A stretch of DNA of 64,000 bases from Nodosilinea sp. P-1105. GTDB taxonomy: Bacteria > Cyanobacteriota > Cyanobacteriia > Phormidesmidales > Phormidesmidaceae. Below the pieces are notes generated by a model that ran no database searches, was not told the DNA's origin, and saw only the letters and a list, made by a program, of their open reading frames with translations. Below, in pieces: positions 33,923-44,400 of the stretch (the first letter of the stretch is position 1; each line of letters opens with the position of its first letter). The stretch is taken from the NCBI RefSeq assembly GCF_012911975.1, contig NZ_SMDQ01000023.1:1-64000 (forward strand), written 5' to 3'. The position numbers and the translations under genes are program-made.

Positions 33923-34588
33923 ATGGCTACCTACCTAGTAACTGGCGCTAATCGCGGCATTGGCTACGAATATTGTCGGCAGCTGAAACAGCGGGGTGAT
34001 ACTGTGATTGCAGTTTGTCGCCAGCCCTCCGACCCCCTCAAAGCGTTAGGGGTAACGGTGATCACAGGGATCGACATCACTGACGCTAGCGCTGTGGCCG
34101 ATCTGACTGAAAAGCTGCAGGACACCCAACTGGATGGGTTGATCAACAATGCCGGTATTCTAGAGCGCATTACCCTAGAGAATCTAGACTTTGACAGCAT
34201 TCGCCGCCAATTTGAAGTGAATGCCCTCGCCCCCTTGCGCCTGACGGCGGCTCTCCTGCCAAATCTGGCTGAGGGGTCAAAAGTGGTACTCATGACCAGT
34301 CGGATGGGCTCCATTGGCGACAATACCTCCGGTAGTTCCTATGGCTACCGCATGTCAAAGGTGGCTCTCTCGATGGCGGGCAAGTCGTTGTCCCATGACC
34401 TCAAGCCTAAGGGTATTGCGGTGGCGATTCTACATCCAGGCTTAGTGCAAACCCGGATGACAGGGTTTACCGATAGCGGCATTACGCCTGCAGAGTCGGT
34501 AAAGGGGCTGCTGGCCCGAATTGACGAGCTCACCCTAGATAACTCTGGAACCTTCTGGCACGCCAATGGAGAAGTGCTACCCTGGTGA
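33923..34588 (+). CDS. SDR-family oxidoreductase (C-factor-like)
   Basis: A 221-residue short-chain dehydrogenase with TGANRGIGYEYCRQL (cofactor loop), GLINNAGILE, a catalytic serine region VVLMTSRMGSIGD, and YxxxK in YGYRMSKVALSMAG. It resembles C-factor/sniffer-type SDRs. NADPH use is suggested by the basic residues after the second strand (AVCRQPSD). The substrate is unknown. It converges with the EAL gene, with 12 bp between stops. Confidence 0.85.
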   Translation: MATYLVTGANRGIGYEYCRQLKQRGDTVIAVCRQPSDPLKALGVTVITGIDITDASAVADLTEKLQDTQLDGLINNAGILERITLENLDFDSIRRQFEVNALAPLRLTAALLPNLAEGSKVVLMTSRMGSIGDNTSGSSYGYRMSKVALSMAGKSLSHDLKPKGIAVAILHPGLVQTRMTGFTDSGITPAESVKGLLARIDELTLDNSGTFWHANGEVLPW

Positions 34589-34600
34589 GCCTTCTAAGCG

Positions 34601-35374
34601 CTAAAACCCATGGGCTGATACGCTGGCGAGCTTTTCAAAAGTGGGTTTAGCAAAGTAATAGCCCTGAAACAGCTCAATGCCAAAAGACTGCAAGACACTC
34701 AATTCTTCGTAGGTTTCAATTCCCTCGGCGATCACCGTGGTGGACAGCTCTTCGCACACTTGCAAAATGCCTTTGATAATGGCCTGGCGAATTTTATCCT
34801 GCTCGATATTGCGAATCAGCGCCATGTCAAGTTTGATCATATCCGTGCGAATTTCAGCTAGAAAGTTTAACCCTGCATAGCCAGCCCCAAAGTCGTCAAT
34901 GGCGGTTTTAAAGCCCCGGCTTTTGTAGTGGGCCACGATTTCCCGCAGATGGGCATGGTCGGTGACTTTCTCCCCCTCGGTAATTTCAAAGATAATGCGG
35001 TTGATTGGGAAGTTATACCGCTCAGCCGCTTCGAGGGTGGTTCGAATGCAAAGTTCTGGGCGGTAGACCGCATTGGGCATAAAGTTGATGCTAAGAAAGG
35101 AGGGGATTTCCAGCTTGGCGGCTAGCTTAACGGCTTTGACCCGACAGGATTGATCAAAGCGGTAGCGGTTTGTGTCGTTTACTTGTTGAAAGACTTGCTC
35201 GGCAGGTTCATTATTCAACCCTCGGACCAAAGCTTCTTGGGCGAAAATTTGCCGTGCCGTGGTGTTCACAATGGGTTGAAATGCCATTGTGAAATCAAAT
35301 GCGAGTCCTTCTCCCCTGCAACATTCTTGGCAACCCGCCGGGCGATCGCCGATTTTAACTGTCATAGATCTCAC
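34601..35374 (-). CDS. EAL-domain cyclic-di-GMP phosphodiesterase
   Basis: A 257-residue EAL-only protein. The catalytic motifs appear in order: QEALVRG (EAL at about 48), SINFMPN, FEITEG, DDFGAGYAG, DMIKLDM, AEGIET and QGYYFAKP, so it is predicted active. An N-terminal Cys cluster (CQECCRGEGLAFDFTMAFQP) is typical of the subgroup and could bind metal. It has no sensor domain or GGDEF partner nearby. The start may be 35374 or 35365 (MTVKIGDR). It may lower c-di-GMP and affect motility or aggregation. Confidence 0.88.
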   Translation of the reverse strand: MRSMTVKIGDRPAGCQECCRGEGLAFDFTMAFQPIVNTTARQIFAQEALVRGLNNEPAEQVFQQVNDTNRYRFDQSCRVKAVKLAAKLEIPSFLSINFMPNAVYRPELCIRTTLEAAERYNFPINRIIFEITEGEKVTDHAHLREIVAHYKSRGFKTAIDDFGAGYAGLNFLAEIRTDMIKLDMALIRNIEQDKIRQAIIKGILQVCEELSTTVIAEGIETYEELSVLQSFGIELFQGYYFAKPTFEKLASVSAHGF

Positions 35375-35715
35375 TGTCTCCGTTAAGCAAGCTGTAGCCT
35401 AAAGTATTGATCAGTTAGGCTACGTAGGTTAGGGCAATCTGAGCTGTCAGACTCTTCATAACGTTCTAGCATTCCAGTTTTAACATTTGTCGTTTGCTAG
35501 CCCCTTAAAGATGGCCCTAAAGGCCTAAAGCCGGGGATGATTTAAATCCTCTACTTTCAAAAAATTGGTAATTAAAAATATCTTAAAGATTCTATTCTCA
35601 GTGCAGGTGCCGAGACCTGGGTTCAACGGCCTAGTTGTTGGTTAATAGAGTCACGGTGACGACTGCAAGCAATCAGCAGATTGACAGTCACTATGGCTTC
35701 ACCCCAATCCTGGAG

Positions 35716-35753
35716 CAGGTTCTCGCTGAAAAAATAGTTCCAGCGAGAACCTG
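35716..35753 (-). terminator. 13-bp perfect hairpin after dapL
   Basis: CAGGTTCTCGCTG (35716-35728) pairs with CAGCGAGAACCTG (35741-35753) around a 12-base loop, 80 bp beyond the dapL stop. It lacks a clear T-run. The region 35375-35832 shows no gene. Confidence 0.6.
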
Positions 35754-35832
35754 ATAGTTCGACCCAAGATAGGCGTTAATAGCCAAACATGACCCTAGGG
35801 TGTCTTTAGTTTACCCAATTCTGTTCAGCTGA

Positions 35833-37068
35833 TTAACCCTTGAACGTCTTAGTCACCCGCTGCATTGCAGCGTTGACATTTTCCCGGCTATTGAAGGCGG
35901 AAATGCGGAAGTAGCCTTCCCCAGCGGCCCCAAAGCCAGAGCCTGGGGTACCTACCACATGGCAGGTGTGCAACAGCTTATCGAAAAAGTCCCAACTGGT
36001 GAGATCGTTAGGGGTTTTGACCCACACATAGGGGGCATTGACCCCGCCATAGACGCTGATGCCAGCCGCCGTTAGCTGTTCCCGAATGATGCGGGCATTT
36101 TCGAGATAAAAGTCCACCAGAGCTTTGATTTGCGCTTGTCCTTCAGGGGAATAAACCGCCTCGGCCCCCCGCTGCACAATGTAAGACACGCCATTGAACT
36201 TAGTGGACTGCCGCCGGTTCCACAGGGTGTGTAGCGCCACATCGCTGCCATCAGCGGCTTTCCCTGTGAGGGATTTAGGTACCACGGTCAGGGCACAGCG
36301 GGTGCCGGTAAAACCAGCGTTTTTGGAGAAGGAGCGAAACTCGATAGCACAGTCCTGAGCGCCTTCAATTTCGTAGATGGAGTGGGGAATAGCCGGATCG
36401 GTGATGAACGCTTCGTAGGCGGCGTCAAACAGAATAATGGACCCATGGGCCTTGGCATAGTTAACCCAGGCTTGCAGGTGTTCTTTGGTGGCGACGGCAC
36501 CCGTGGGGTTGTTGGGGAAACACAGGTAGATTAGATCTACCTTTTCGTCAGGGATGCGGGCGGTAAAGGCATTTTCTGCATTAATCGGCAGATAGACTAA
36601 CCCTTCGTACTCGCCAGCCTCGTTGGCTGGACCGGTGTGGCCCGCCATCACGTTGGTGTCTACATAGACTGGGTAGACCGGGTCAGTTACGGCAATGGAG
36701 TTATCACGGCCAAAGATGTCCAAAATGTTGCCGCAGTCGCACTTGGACCCATCGGAGATGAAAATTTCGCTGGGGTCAATGTCACACCCCCGGGCTTGGA
36801 AGTCGTGCTGGGCAATTTTTTCCCGCAGCCATAGATAACCCTGCTCGGGGCCATAGCCTTTGAAGGAGTCGCGATCGCCCATGTCTTCTACGGCTTTAAC
36901 CATGGCGGTGCGACAAGCCTCTGGCAGGGGTTCGGTGACATCACCAATCCCCAGCTTAATGATGGCCGCATCAGGGTTAGCATCGGCAAAGGCATTCACC
37001 CGACGGGCAATTTCAGGAAACAGGTAACCCGCTTTAAGCTTGAGATAGTTGCTGTTGATAGTAGCCAT
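35833..37068 (-). CDS. dapL: LL-diaminopimelate aminotransferase
   Basis: DapL converts tetrahydrodipicolinate directly to LL-diaminopimelate in lysine and peptidoglycan synthesis, the route used by cyanobacteria and plants. The 411-residue protein (ATG 37068, [20 protein letters not shown]) contains [36 protein letters not shown] and the PLP lysine in [15 protein letters not shown]. An upstream frame start at 37083 adds only MCKRP and is unlikely. Confidence 0.96.
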   Translation of the reverse strand: MATINSNYLKLKAGYLFPEIARRVNAFADANPDAAIIKLGIGDVTEPLPEACRTAMVKAVEDMGDRDSFKGYGPEQGYLWLREKIAQHDFQARGCDIDPSEIFISDGSKCDCGNILDIFGRDNSIAVTDPVYPVYVDTNVMAGHTGPANEAGEYEGLVYLPINAENAFTARIPDEKVDLIYLCFPNNPTGAVATKEHLQAWVNYAKAHGSIILFDAAYEAFITDPAIPHSIYEIEGAQDCAIEFRSFSKNAGFTGTRCALTVVPKSLTGKAADGSDVALHTLWNRRQSTKFNGVSYIVQRGAEAVYSPEGQAQIKALVDFYLENARIIREQLTAAGISVYGGVNAPYVWVKTPNDLTSWDFFDKLLHTCHVVGTPGSGFGAAGEGYFRISAFNSRENVNAAMQRVTKTFKG

Positions 37069-37140
37069 GGGGCGTTTACACAATCGTTACAGTTGCTTAC
37101 ACCAGAGTACCGCCCCATGGAGGGATTTGAGGTGCTTTCC

Positions 37141-37506
37141 TTAGTCGTCAAAGTCGCTAAAATCGCTGGAGTCAGAATTAAAAAACGCTCCAGAGACTGT
37201 GTGCTCTAACTCCATGCGCTGTTCCATCTGGCGTAGAAAGTAGCCGGTCATCATGGCGGAAGCCAACAGCCCAGCTAGGTTTTCGCGATCGGTGGTGACT
37301 TGCACGTTAAAACCTTCTGTGGGGAGTACCCCAACCAACCCTTGTACATTATGGGCAATAATCTGTTTGATTTCCCCGCTGACGGACTGGGCTACTCGAC
37401 TAAGCACCTCTGGCGACTGGTGCTGGAGATATTTAAGCAACTCGTTGGGGTGGTCGCTATTGGTGGACATTCCGACGAATTCAGCGTCTTCGGGATTAAA
37501 CACCAT
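37141..37506 (-). CDS. DUF760 family protein
   Basis: This 121-residue protein has the cyanobacterial/plastid DUF760 pattern: NELLKYLQHQSPEVLSRVAQ, IAHNVQGLVGVLP and LAGLLASAMMTGYFLRQMEQ. The C-terminus is acidic and Ser/Asp-rich (NSDSSDFSDFDD). The true start could be M13 (MSTNSDHPNELL). Function is unknown. Predicted soluble, mainly helical. Confidence 0.85.
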   Translation of the reverse strand: MVFNPEDAEFVGMSTNSDHPNELLKYLQHQSPEVLSRVAQSVSGEIKQIIAHNVQGLVGVLPTEGFNVQVTTDRENLAGLLASAMMTGYFLRQMEQRMELEHTVSGAFFNSDSSDFSDFDD

Positions 37507-37656
37507 GAAAATCAGAGACCTCTGGTCACAACGTCAGCGATGATGGAAAAGCTGTATTGGTCAGCAACAGTCGAAACTATGCCCTGGAACAGCCCCACAT
37601 CAAGCTAATACCTATCAGTATTTCCGATAATAGCGTAACAAATCATGAAAATACCG

Positions 37657-38220
37657 TCAGGATGCTTCATCCACCGGATCATCAGATTCGGGGTCTGACG
37701 CCAGTGAATCGGGGCTATCCCCATCCTTAGGGGGCTTGGCCGCTTTGGGTTTGAGTTCGGGCAATTGATCAATTTCAAAGTGTTGATAAAACTTATCGGT
37801 CACCTGCACCAGCGACGATCGATTATCCGCCTGGCGGCGCTTGCGCACAAAGCCTTGGCTATGGAGTTCTTGCACATGCTGATAAGCCCCGGAACCGCGT
37901 AAATCAACTAACTCAGTCTGGCTCAGGGGTCCACGCAGGGCAATCACCGCCAGGGTGCGCAGGGCCCCTACCCCCAGGTCCAAAGGAATGAGTAGGTCTA
38001 CCAAAAACCGATAGCGTTCCTTGAGTTGGAGGCAGTACCCATCCACGGTTTCCACAATCTCCAGGGCCCCATCCCGGTGGGCGTAGTCATTCATCAACTC
38101 GATCAGGCCTTCTTCAATGTCTTCGCGATCGCAGCGGGCAATCTCCGCCAGCTTGCCGATGGATAGGGGCTGACCTTTGAGGTAAAGGATAGCTTCGATG
38201 CTGGTGGCCAGGGAGGGCAT
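37657..38220 (-). CDS. scpB: SMC-Scp complex subunit ScpB
   Basis: ScpB, with ScpA, joins SMC in chromosome condensation and segregation. The 187-residue protein has two winged-helix domains (SLATSIEAILYLKGQPLSI..., LGVGALRTLAVIALRGPLSQTELVDLRGSG) and an acidic, Pro/Ser-rich tail. No scpA or smc is nearby. The ATG at 38220 directly abuts a C-rich repeat on the coding strand, and no ribosome site is present. Confidence 0.92.
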   Translation of the reverse strand: MPSLATSIEAILYLKGQPLSIGKLAEIARCDREDIEEGLIELMNDYAHRDGALEIVETVDGYCLQLKERYRFLVDLLIPLDLGVGALRTLAVIALRGPLSQTELVDLRGSGAYQHVQELHSQGFVRKRRQADNRSSLVQVTDKFYQHFEIDQLPELKPKAAKPPKDGDSPDSLASDPESDDPVDEAS

Positions 38221-38440
38221 GGGGGAAGGTGGGGTGGGGGGGAGGTGGGGGAGGTGGGGGAGGTGGCGTAGGGGCGGACCTGTGTGTCCGCCCTGGGGGG
38301 GAATGGGAAAATGGGTGGATGGGTGGATTGGGAAGGAGGGGAATTTTGGATTTTGGATTCTTCACTTTTCGTTCTTCCCTTTTCGTTCTGCTGCGCAAGG
38401 GCTACGCCCTACGTTCTTCGGTCTTCGGTCTTCGGTCTTC
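38221..38440. repeat. Composite repeat upstream of scpB
   Basis: On + strand: GGTGGGGGA units beside the scpB ATG, the 30-bp hairpin module GGCGTAGGGGCGGACC... (38265-38294), GGATGGGTGGAT, a GGAATTTTGGATTTTGG tract (38338-38359), and tandem TTCGGTC units (about 38414-38440). The order matches the repeat at 16051-16222. Confidence 0.85.
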
Positions 38441-38496
38441 AAATGCGTCGGGCCGGGCCGGGGGTGTCTGCTGCCGGGGAGGGTGGGTGCCATTCC

Positions 38497-39348
38497 TCAA
38501 TCTAAATTGCGGCCAGTGAGTTCGACAAAAATATCTTCCAGGTTAGAGGGGCGGGTCATCATGCCGGTTTTATCGGGTTGCTGATCCAAATGGGCGTTGG
38601 CCGCCTCTAGGGTGGGAAAGAAGCTGTAATCCCAGCGATCGCCCCGTTGGGTCATGACAATCCCTTCCCCATGGCGCTGACGCAGTTGGTCTAGGGTGCC
38701 CAGTTCGATCAGTTTGCCCTGGTCTAAAATGCCAATGCGATCGCACAGGTATTCCACTTCTTCCATGTAATGGGTGGTCAGGAGCATAGTCATCCCCTGT
38801 TGGTTCAGCCCCTGGATAATTTCCCACAGGCGGCGGCGGGTTTGGGGGTCTAGACCCACCGTTGGTTCGTCCAGGAACAGGATTTTGGGGTTATGCAGCA
38901 AGGCCCGGGCAATCTGCAACCGCCGCTTCATCCCGCCGGATAATGTTTTCACCTTATCATCCCGGCGATCGGCCAGTTCCACATAGTCTAGCCAACGGTC
39001 GATAGCTTGGCGGCGCTGGGGGTTAGGGATGTGGTGCATGCGGCCATGGAATTCCATGTTTTCCCACACTGACAGGTCGCCATCGACACTGGTTTGTTGG
39101 AGGACCACCCCAATTTGACGGCGCACGGCTAACTGCTGGCGGCAAACGTCATAACCGGCTACCACCAGATGGCCATCGGTGGGCTGGGTGAGGGTGGTCA
39201 CCATCCGAATAGTGGTGGACTTGCCTGCGCCATTGGGGCCGAGTAAACCAAACACTTCCCCAGATTTAATCTGTAGGGAGAGATCGTTGACCACAGACAT
39301 ACCGTTGTAAACCTTGTGAACGTTTTGCAGGCTAACCGCAGCATCCAT
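38497..39348 (-). CDS. ABC-2 type transporter ATP-binding protein (DrrA-like), no permease adjacent
   Basis: The 283-residue ATPase has Walker A LLGPNGAGKSTTIRM, signature LSGGMKRRLQIARAL and Walker B ILFLDEPTVGLDPQTRRRLW, typical of daunorubicin-resistance-type exporters. These usually have an ABC-2 permease just downstream, but here 38221-38496 holds only repeats and then scpB. The permease must be encoded elsewhere, or was displaced. The substrate is unknown. Confidence 0.9.
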   Translation of the reverse strand: MDAAVSLQNVHKVYNGMSVVNDLSLQIKSGEVFGLLGPNGAGKSTTIRMVTTLTQPTDGHLVVAGYDVCRQQLAVRRQIGVVLQQTSVDGDLSVWENMEFHGRMHHIPNPQRRQAIDRWLDYVELADRRDDKVKTLSGGMKRRLQIARALLHNPKILFLDEPTVGLDPQTRRRLWEIIQGLNQQGMTMLLTTHYMEEVEYLCDRIGILDQGKLIELGTLDQLRQRHGEGIVMTQRGDRWDYSFFPTLEAANAHLDQQPDKTGMMTRPSNLEDIFVELTGRNLD

Positions 39349-39417
39349 AAGTTAGTAACACTTTGTTAATAATTCCGATTCCCTTTAGAGTATCTCTCAG
39401 CCGATTCCGTTTAAACC

Positions 39418-39714
39418 ATGCGAGCTCGAATTCATCAGCAAATTCTGTACATTCACCAGGACGATGTGCCCGCCTACAAAAAGTCGGGTTCTGTGGTGCG
39501 CAACAGCTATTTCTGGGCGCTGCGATCGATTGCTGACCGGGCCATGTTCAATAAAGATTGGGAATTTGCCGATGTGGTCTGGCCTGCCCTCAGCCGCATG
39601 TTAACTAGCTTTATGGAGTCAGGGTACTTAGGTTATGGAGAAACCATCCTAGAGTTTGACCACGATGATGTGATTCCAGAGGATCTACGCCCGGTAGGTA
39701 CCTGGGTCGATTGA
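39418..39714 (+). CDS. Conserved hypothetical small protein
   Basis: This 98-residue protein (MRARIHQQILYIHQDDVPAY) has an aromatic-rich middle (VVRNSYFWALRSIADRAMF...FADVVWPALSRMLTSF) and an acidic end (EFDHDDVIPEDLRPVGTWVD). It has no signal, helix or family I recognise. It is divergent from the ABC ATPase gene with 69 bp between starts. Codon use looks like its neighbours, so it is probably real. Confidence 0.6.
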   Translation: MRARIHQQILYIHQDDVPAYKKSGSVVRNSYFWALRSIADRAMFNKDWEFADVVWPALSRMLTSFMESGYLGYGETILEFDHDDVIPEDLRPVGTWVD

Positions 39715-39839
39715 GTCCTGCATCCCACGGAAGACTGTTGCTAGGACTGCAACCTCGGTAGATGCAAAGCTCTCCAATTGTTGCTCCCCCATAGGGCTTA
39801 GCCCACGGAAGATAGGGGGCAGATGCTTTTTGCCTTTTG

Positions 39840-40703
39840 CTACACCACGTCTGGTAAAGGACGTTTAAGTCGATACAGCCACAGTAGGCCCCCGATTCCC
39901 AGAGCAATCCCCCCTAGGCTGACCACCTGGGCGATGCGCAATGGCCCTAGCATCAAGCTATCTAAACGCAACCCCTCAATCCACAGGCGGCCTAAGCTGT
40001 AGGCGGCAAAGTAAACCAGAAAAACAGTACCGGGCTTGAGCCGATCGGGATGGCGCAGACCCCAAAAAAACAGCCAGAGCACTAGCCCCAAGACCCCCAA
40101 ATTCCAGAGAGATTCGTAGAGGAAGGTGGGATGGTAATACTCAACGGCTTCTAGCCCTGGCGGGCGTTGGGCCGGGGGTATGTAGAGCCGCCAGGGAAGA
40201 TTCGTGGGGGCACCAAAGGCCTCGGAATTAAAGAAATTGCCCCAGCGGCCAATCGCCTGGCCCAACACCAACGATGGGGCGACAATATCGGCCAGTTGCC
40301 AAAAGGAGAGTTTGTAACGTCGGGCAAACAGCACCGTGGCGATCGCCCCGCCTAGAATCGCCCCATGAATGGCGATTCCTCCCTGCCAAATGGCCAGGGC
40401 GTCTAGGGGCCGGTTGGCATAGCGATCCCACTCAAACAGTACATAGTAGAGCCTGGCCCCTGGTAACGCCCCCACCACCAGCCAAATGAGCAGGGTCTCG
40501 ATCCGCTCGGGGGCGATGTTCCGCCGTTGCCCTAACCGCTGGGCCAAGAACAAACCAATCACCACGGCTGAGGCGATCAGCAGCCCGTACCAGCGGATGA
40601 CGATGGGCCCTAACTGAAAGGCCACAGGCCCCGGAGAAGCAAACTGCCCCAGCACAACGGCCATGTCTGGAACCATAGAAGTTAAAAACGACAGCATCGG
40701 CAA
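39840..40703 (-). CDS. lgt: Prolipoprotein diacylglyceryl transferase
   Basis: Lgt moves diacylglycerol from phosphatidylglycerol to the lipobox cysteine of prolipoproteins. The 287-residue membrane protein has about seven helices and the signature segments [20 protein letters not shown] and [27 protein letters not shown] is also present. It would process lipoproteins such as UrtA in this window. The start could also lie 5-12 codons in, since two further Met codons follow. Confidence 0.95.
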   Translation of the reverse strand: MPMLSFLTSMVPDMAVVLGQFASPGPVAFQLGPIVIRWYGLLIASAVVIGLFLAQRLGQRRNIAPERIETLLIWLVVGALPGARLYYVLFEWDRYANRPLDALAIWQGGIAIHGAILGGAIATVLFARRYKLSFWQLADIVAPSLVLGQAIGRWGNFFNSEAFGAPTNLPWRLYIPPAQRPPGLEAVEYYHPTFLYESLWNLGVLGLVLWLFFWGLRHPDRLKPGTVFLVYFAAYSLGRLWIEGLRLDSLMLGPLRIAQVVSLGGIALGIGGLLWLYRLKRPLPDVV

Positions 40704-40852
40704 CGACTCTTTCCCAAAACGATCAAACCAGGTTTAGGGGATTCTAGCGACTATGTTATATAGTCTGTTGACTGATCCAGGCTGTTGGCTAGCCCCCCTA
40801 TCGAGCTAAGTTCAGCCTCTGTACTGTGAGTAGTGTCTGCGCTGGAATCCGC

Positions 40853-41314
40853 TTAGGCGGTCAGCCAAGTGATTAGCCAAGTGGGCATCACCTGATCCAG
40901 GGTGGCTAGTAAATCCCCCTGAAGCAGGTCTGGCATTGCAATCACATGCAGTTGAAGCAAGACCACAATGGCCACGGTATAGAGGGTTGAGGTGATCAGA
41001 CCATTACGCAGTGACTGACCGCCAGAAGGACTCTGCTGATGGCGCAGGGCCGTCACTGCCCCCTGTTGTATCAGCACAAAACCCACGACATTGGTCAACC
41101 AATAGCCTACCCCAGTGAGGGGAACTAACGCATCGGGGTAAGGGCGGCTGACGAGATAGCCAAAGCCTAAGGCCAGGGGCAAGTTGATCACCAAGTCATT
41201 CCACCAACAGAGGGGCGAAAGCAGATAGCCAACCGCCACTAGGGTGCCCCCCCAGCATCGACGTAACCAAGTATTGGTAGCCTGGGGAACGGTGTCTTCA
41301 GACTTTTTTGTCAT
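40853..41314 (-). CDS. Hypothetical polytopic membrane protein
   Basis: The 153-residue protein has three likely membrane segments (about 22-45, 65-85 and 108-128), with PLCWWNDLVINLPLALGFGYLVSRPYP and VGYWLTNVVGFVLIQQGAV. No family is recognised with certainty. It resembles short cyanobacterial proteins of unknown function. No linked operon: lgt is 149 bp downstream. Confidence 0.6.
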   Translation of the reverse strand: MTKKSEDTVPQATNTWLRRCWGGTLVAVGYLLSPLCWWNDLVINLPLALGFGYLVSRPYPDALVPLTGVGYWLTNVVGFVLIQQGAVTALRHQQSPSGGQSLRNGLITSTLYTVAIVVLLQLHVIAMPDLLQGDLLATLDQVMPTWLITWLTA

Positions 41315-41469
41315 CGCAAAAGCCTCAAAGCCAGGGCAACGACAATGATGACATAGATGATGTTATGTCGGCACTGGGAGTCATTTTCTGGAGGGTTTTG
41401 CCTTATCCTTTGTAAGGAAGACGATAATATGCGATCGCACCTTTCCTGCCCCCAGTTTGTGGCTCGCTA

Positions 41470-44400
41470 ATGCCTTCAGTTCCCCTACCTGACAACGAAG
41501 CGAGACGGTTAGAAGCCCTGCGGCGATACAACATTCTAGACACGCCCCCCGAAGCTGGGTTTGATCGAATTACAGCTCTGGCGGCCCGTTTACTGGATAT
41601 GCCCATTGCCATCGTCTCATTGGTGGACGAATCGAGAGCCTGGTTCAAGTCTTGCTATGGCGTATCGACTCAGGCGGTGCAGCGGTACAGTTCCTTGTGC
41701 AGCCATGCCATTCTGTCTGATCAGGTCCTAGTGGTGCCCGATGTGCGGCAAGATCCGCGATTTGCCCATCATCCACTGGTCCAGGAGGTGTTAGGCTGCC
41801 GCTTTTATGCGGGTGCACCGCTACAAACCCAAGACGGCTTTGTCTTGGGCACCCTATGTGTGCTAGATACCCAACCCCATGAGCGACCTAGCACCGAGCA
41901 ACAGGCGTTGCTGGCGGATCTGGCCGCCATGGTCATGGATGAACTGGAACTGCGGTTAGCGGCCCAGCGGGTGAGTGAAATTGATACAGCCCTGCTGGCG
42001 GTCACCCAAGGGGTAGCCACTGAAACCGGTGAGGCCTTTTTTGTGGCTCTAGTCCAGCACCTGACTGTGGCGCTGGGGGTTGACTACGCTTACATTGGTT
42101 TAGCGAAGGGCGATCGCCAGGAGCAGATCCAAACCGTAGCTGCCTTTGCCCGGGGTCAAATTCTGGACAATTTTGACTATTTACTGAACCACACCCCTTG
42201 TCAAGAGGTGTTACGCCAGCGCCAGCTGTGTTGTTACCCCAGCGGGGTTAAGGCCCAATTTCCGGGGGCAAAGCTGCTGACTCCGTTGGGTATTGATAGC
42301 TACGCGGCCATTCCCTTCTTTGATGCTCAAGGAGAGCCTTTGGGTCTGCTGGGGGTGATGGACACCAAGCCCCTAACCAATGTGAAACTAACCGAGGTAC
42401 TACTGCCCATTTTTGGCCTTCGGATTGCGACGGAATTTGAACGCTTAACCACCGATGCGGCCCGGCAGCAGGTGCAGCAAAATCTTGAGCTCCTAGTGGC
42501 TGAACGCACATCAGAACTCTCCCAGGCCAACGTCCAGCTGCAGCGGGAAATTGCTGAGCGCCAGCACACAGAAGCGGCCCTTAAAAAAGAGCGAGAAATG
42601 CTGCGGGTGCTGCTGGAAAACGTACAAGCGGGGATTGTGGCCTGTGATGAAACCGGGCTCTTAACCCTGTTTAACCAGGCGGCCCGTGACTTTCATGGTT
42701 TATTGGAACAATCCCTGCCGCCGGATCAGTGGACTGAATACTACGACCTCTATCAGCCCGACGGCAAAACGCCTCTGACGAAAAGCGCAGTTCCCTTATT
42801 TAGGGCGTTGCGCGGAGAGCGGGTGGATAGCGCCGAGATGGTGATTGCCCCCAAGGGGAAACCGACTCGTACCGTGCTGGCCAGTGGTCAGGCGATCGCC
42901 ACCAGCGATGGTCCTTGCCATGGGGCTGTGGTGGTCATGCACGACATCACTGAGCGCAAGCAGATGGAGAATGCTCTGCGGGCCAGTGAAGCCAGGCTGT
43001 CTAGAATTTTTGAAACGATCCCCGACGGCATTTTGATGTTTGACCAGCGGGGCAAGATTGTCACGGCTAACTCGGCGGCGGAGGACATTTTGAGGCTCTG
43101 CCGCGCAGATCTCACTGGCCGTACTTACGATCAAGTCAATTGGGTGATGATCACCCCAGACGGCGAGCCCCTGGTTGATGCAGAGTTAGCCTTTGGTCAG
43201 GTAATGCGCACTAAACAGTCGGTGCATGGGGTAGAACTGGCCATGACCCACGCCGATGGCACAACCGTAACCCTATGTGTCAATGCCTCTCCCTTGCTGG
43301 ATGCCGACGACCAAATCACCCATATGCTGGCATCTATTAGTGACATTACCGAGCGCAAGCAGGCCGAACTAACCCTGCAAGCCTCAGAAGAGCGCTATCG
43401 ATCAGTGATTGAAACGGTGGCGGAGGGGATTGTGCTGCAACATGCTGACGGCACCATCTTTACCTGTAATGCCAGTGCAGAACATATCCTGGGGCTCACC
43501 GCCGATCAGATGATGGGACGTACCTCCCTGGATCCTCGTTGGGCTTCCATTCACGAAGATGGATCGCCCTTTCCGGGGGATCAGCACCCAGCCATGGTCA
43601 CCCTGCGCACAGGCGAGCCCCAGTCTAATGTGGTGATGGGGGTCCATAAACCAGACAACACCCTCACCTGGATTTCAATCAACACCCGTCCTTTGTTTAA
43701 TCCAGATGAGCCGGTACCCTTTGCGGTGGTGGCCTCGTTTTTTGACATTACCGATCGCAAACTGGCCGAAGCCGAGCGGGCTCAACTGATTCGTGAACAG
43801 GCGGCCCGCCTAGACGCTGAGGCAGCTCAGTTCCGGGCGGCTCTATTGGTGGATATCAGTACTCTGTTGGCCTCGTTGCTTAACCATACCGAAACCCTGC
43901 AACAGGTGGCCGATCGCATCGTCCCGTTCTTTGCGGATTGGTGCATGATTGACTTGCTACACCCCACCCATGGCCTAGAGCGAGTGGCGATCGCCCATTC
44001 GGACCCGGCCAAGGTAGACCTGGGCTGGCAGATACATCGCCAGTATCCCCAATACCTTGAGGATGGAGAAGGGGTACCAAAGCTTCTGCGGACGGGCCAA
44101 ACCAGGCTGTTGCCCACCATTGAAGCAGCGGTCCTACAAGTGGTGGCCCAAGATCAAGGGCACTTACGCAAGCTGCAAGCCTTAGGGCTTAAGTCCTGTA
44201 TTGTGGCCCCCCTGATTGCCCGAGGACAAGCGCTGGGGGTCATCTACTTTATGACCGCCGAGTCAGATCGCACCTATGTAGCAGCCGATTTGGCCCTAGC
44301 CGAAAACGTTGCCCATCAGATCGCGATCGCCGTCGACAACAACCGCCTCTACCAGGCCGAACAAACAGCCCGTAGCGAAGCGGAGGCGGCCAATCGGATC

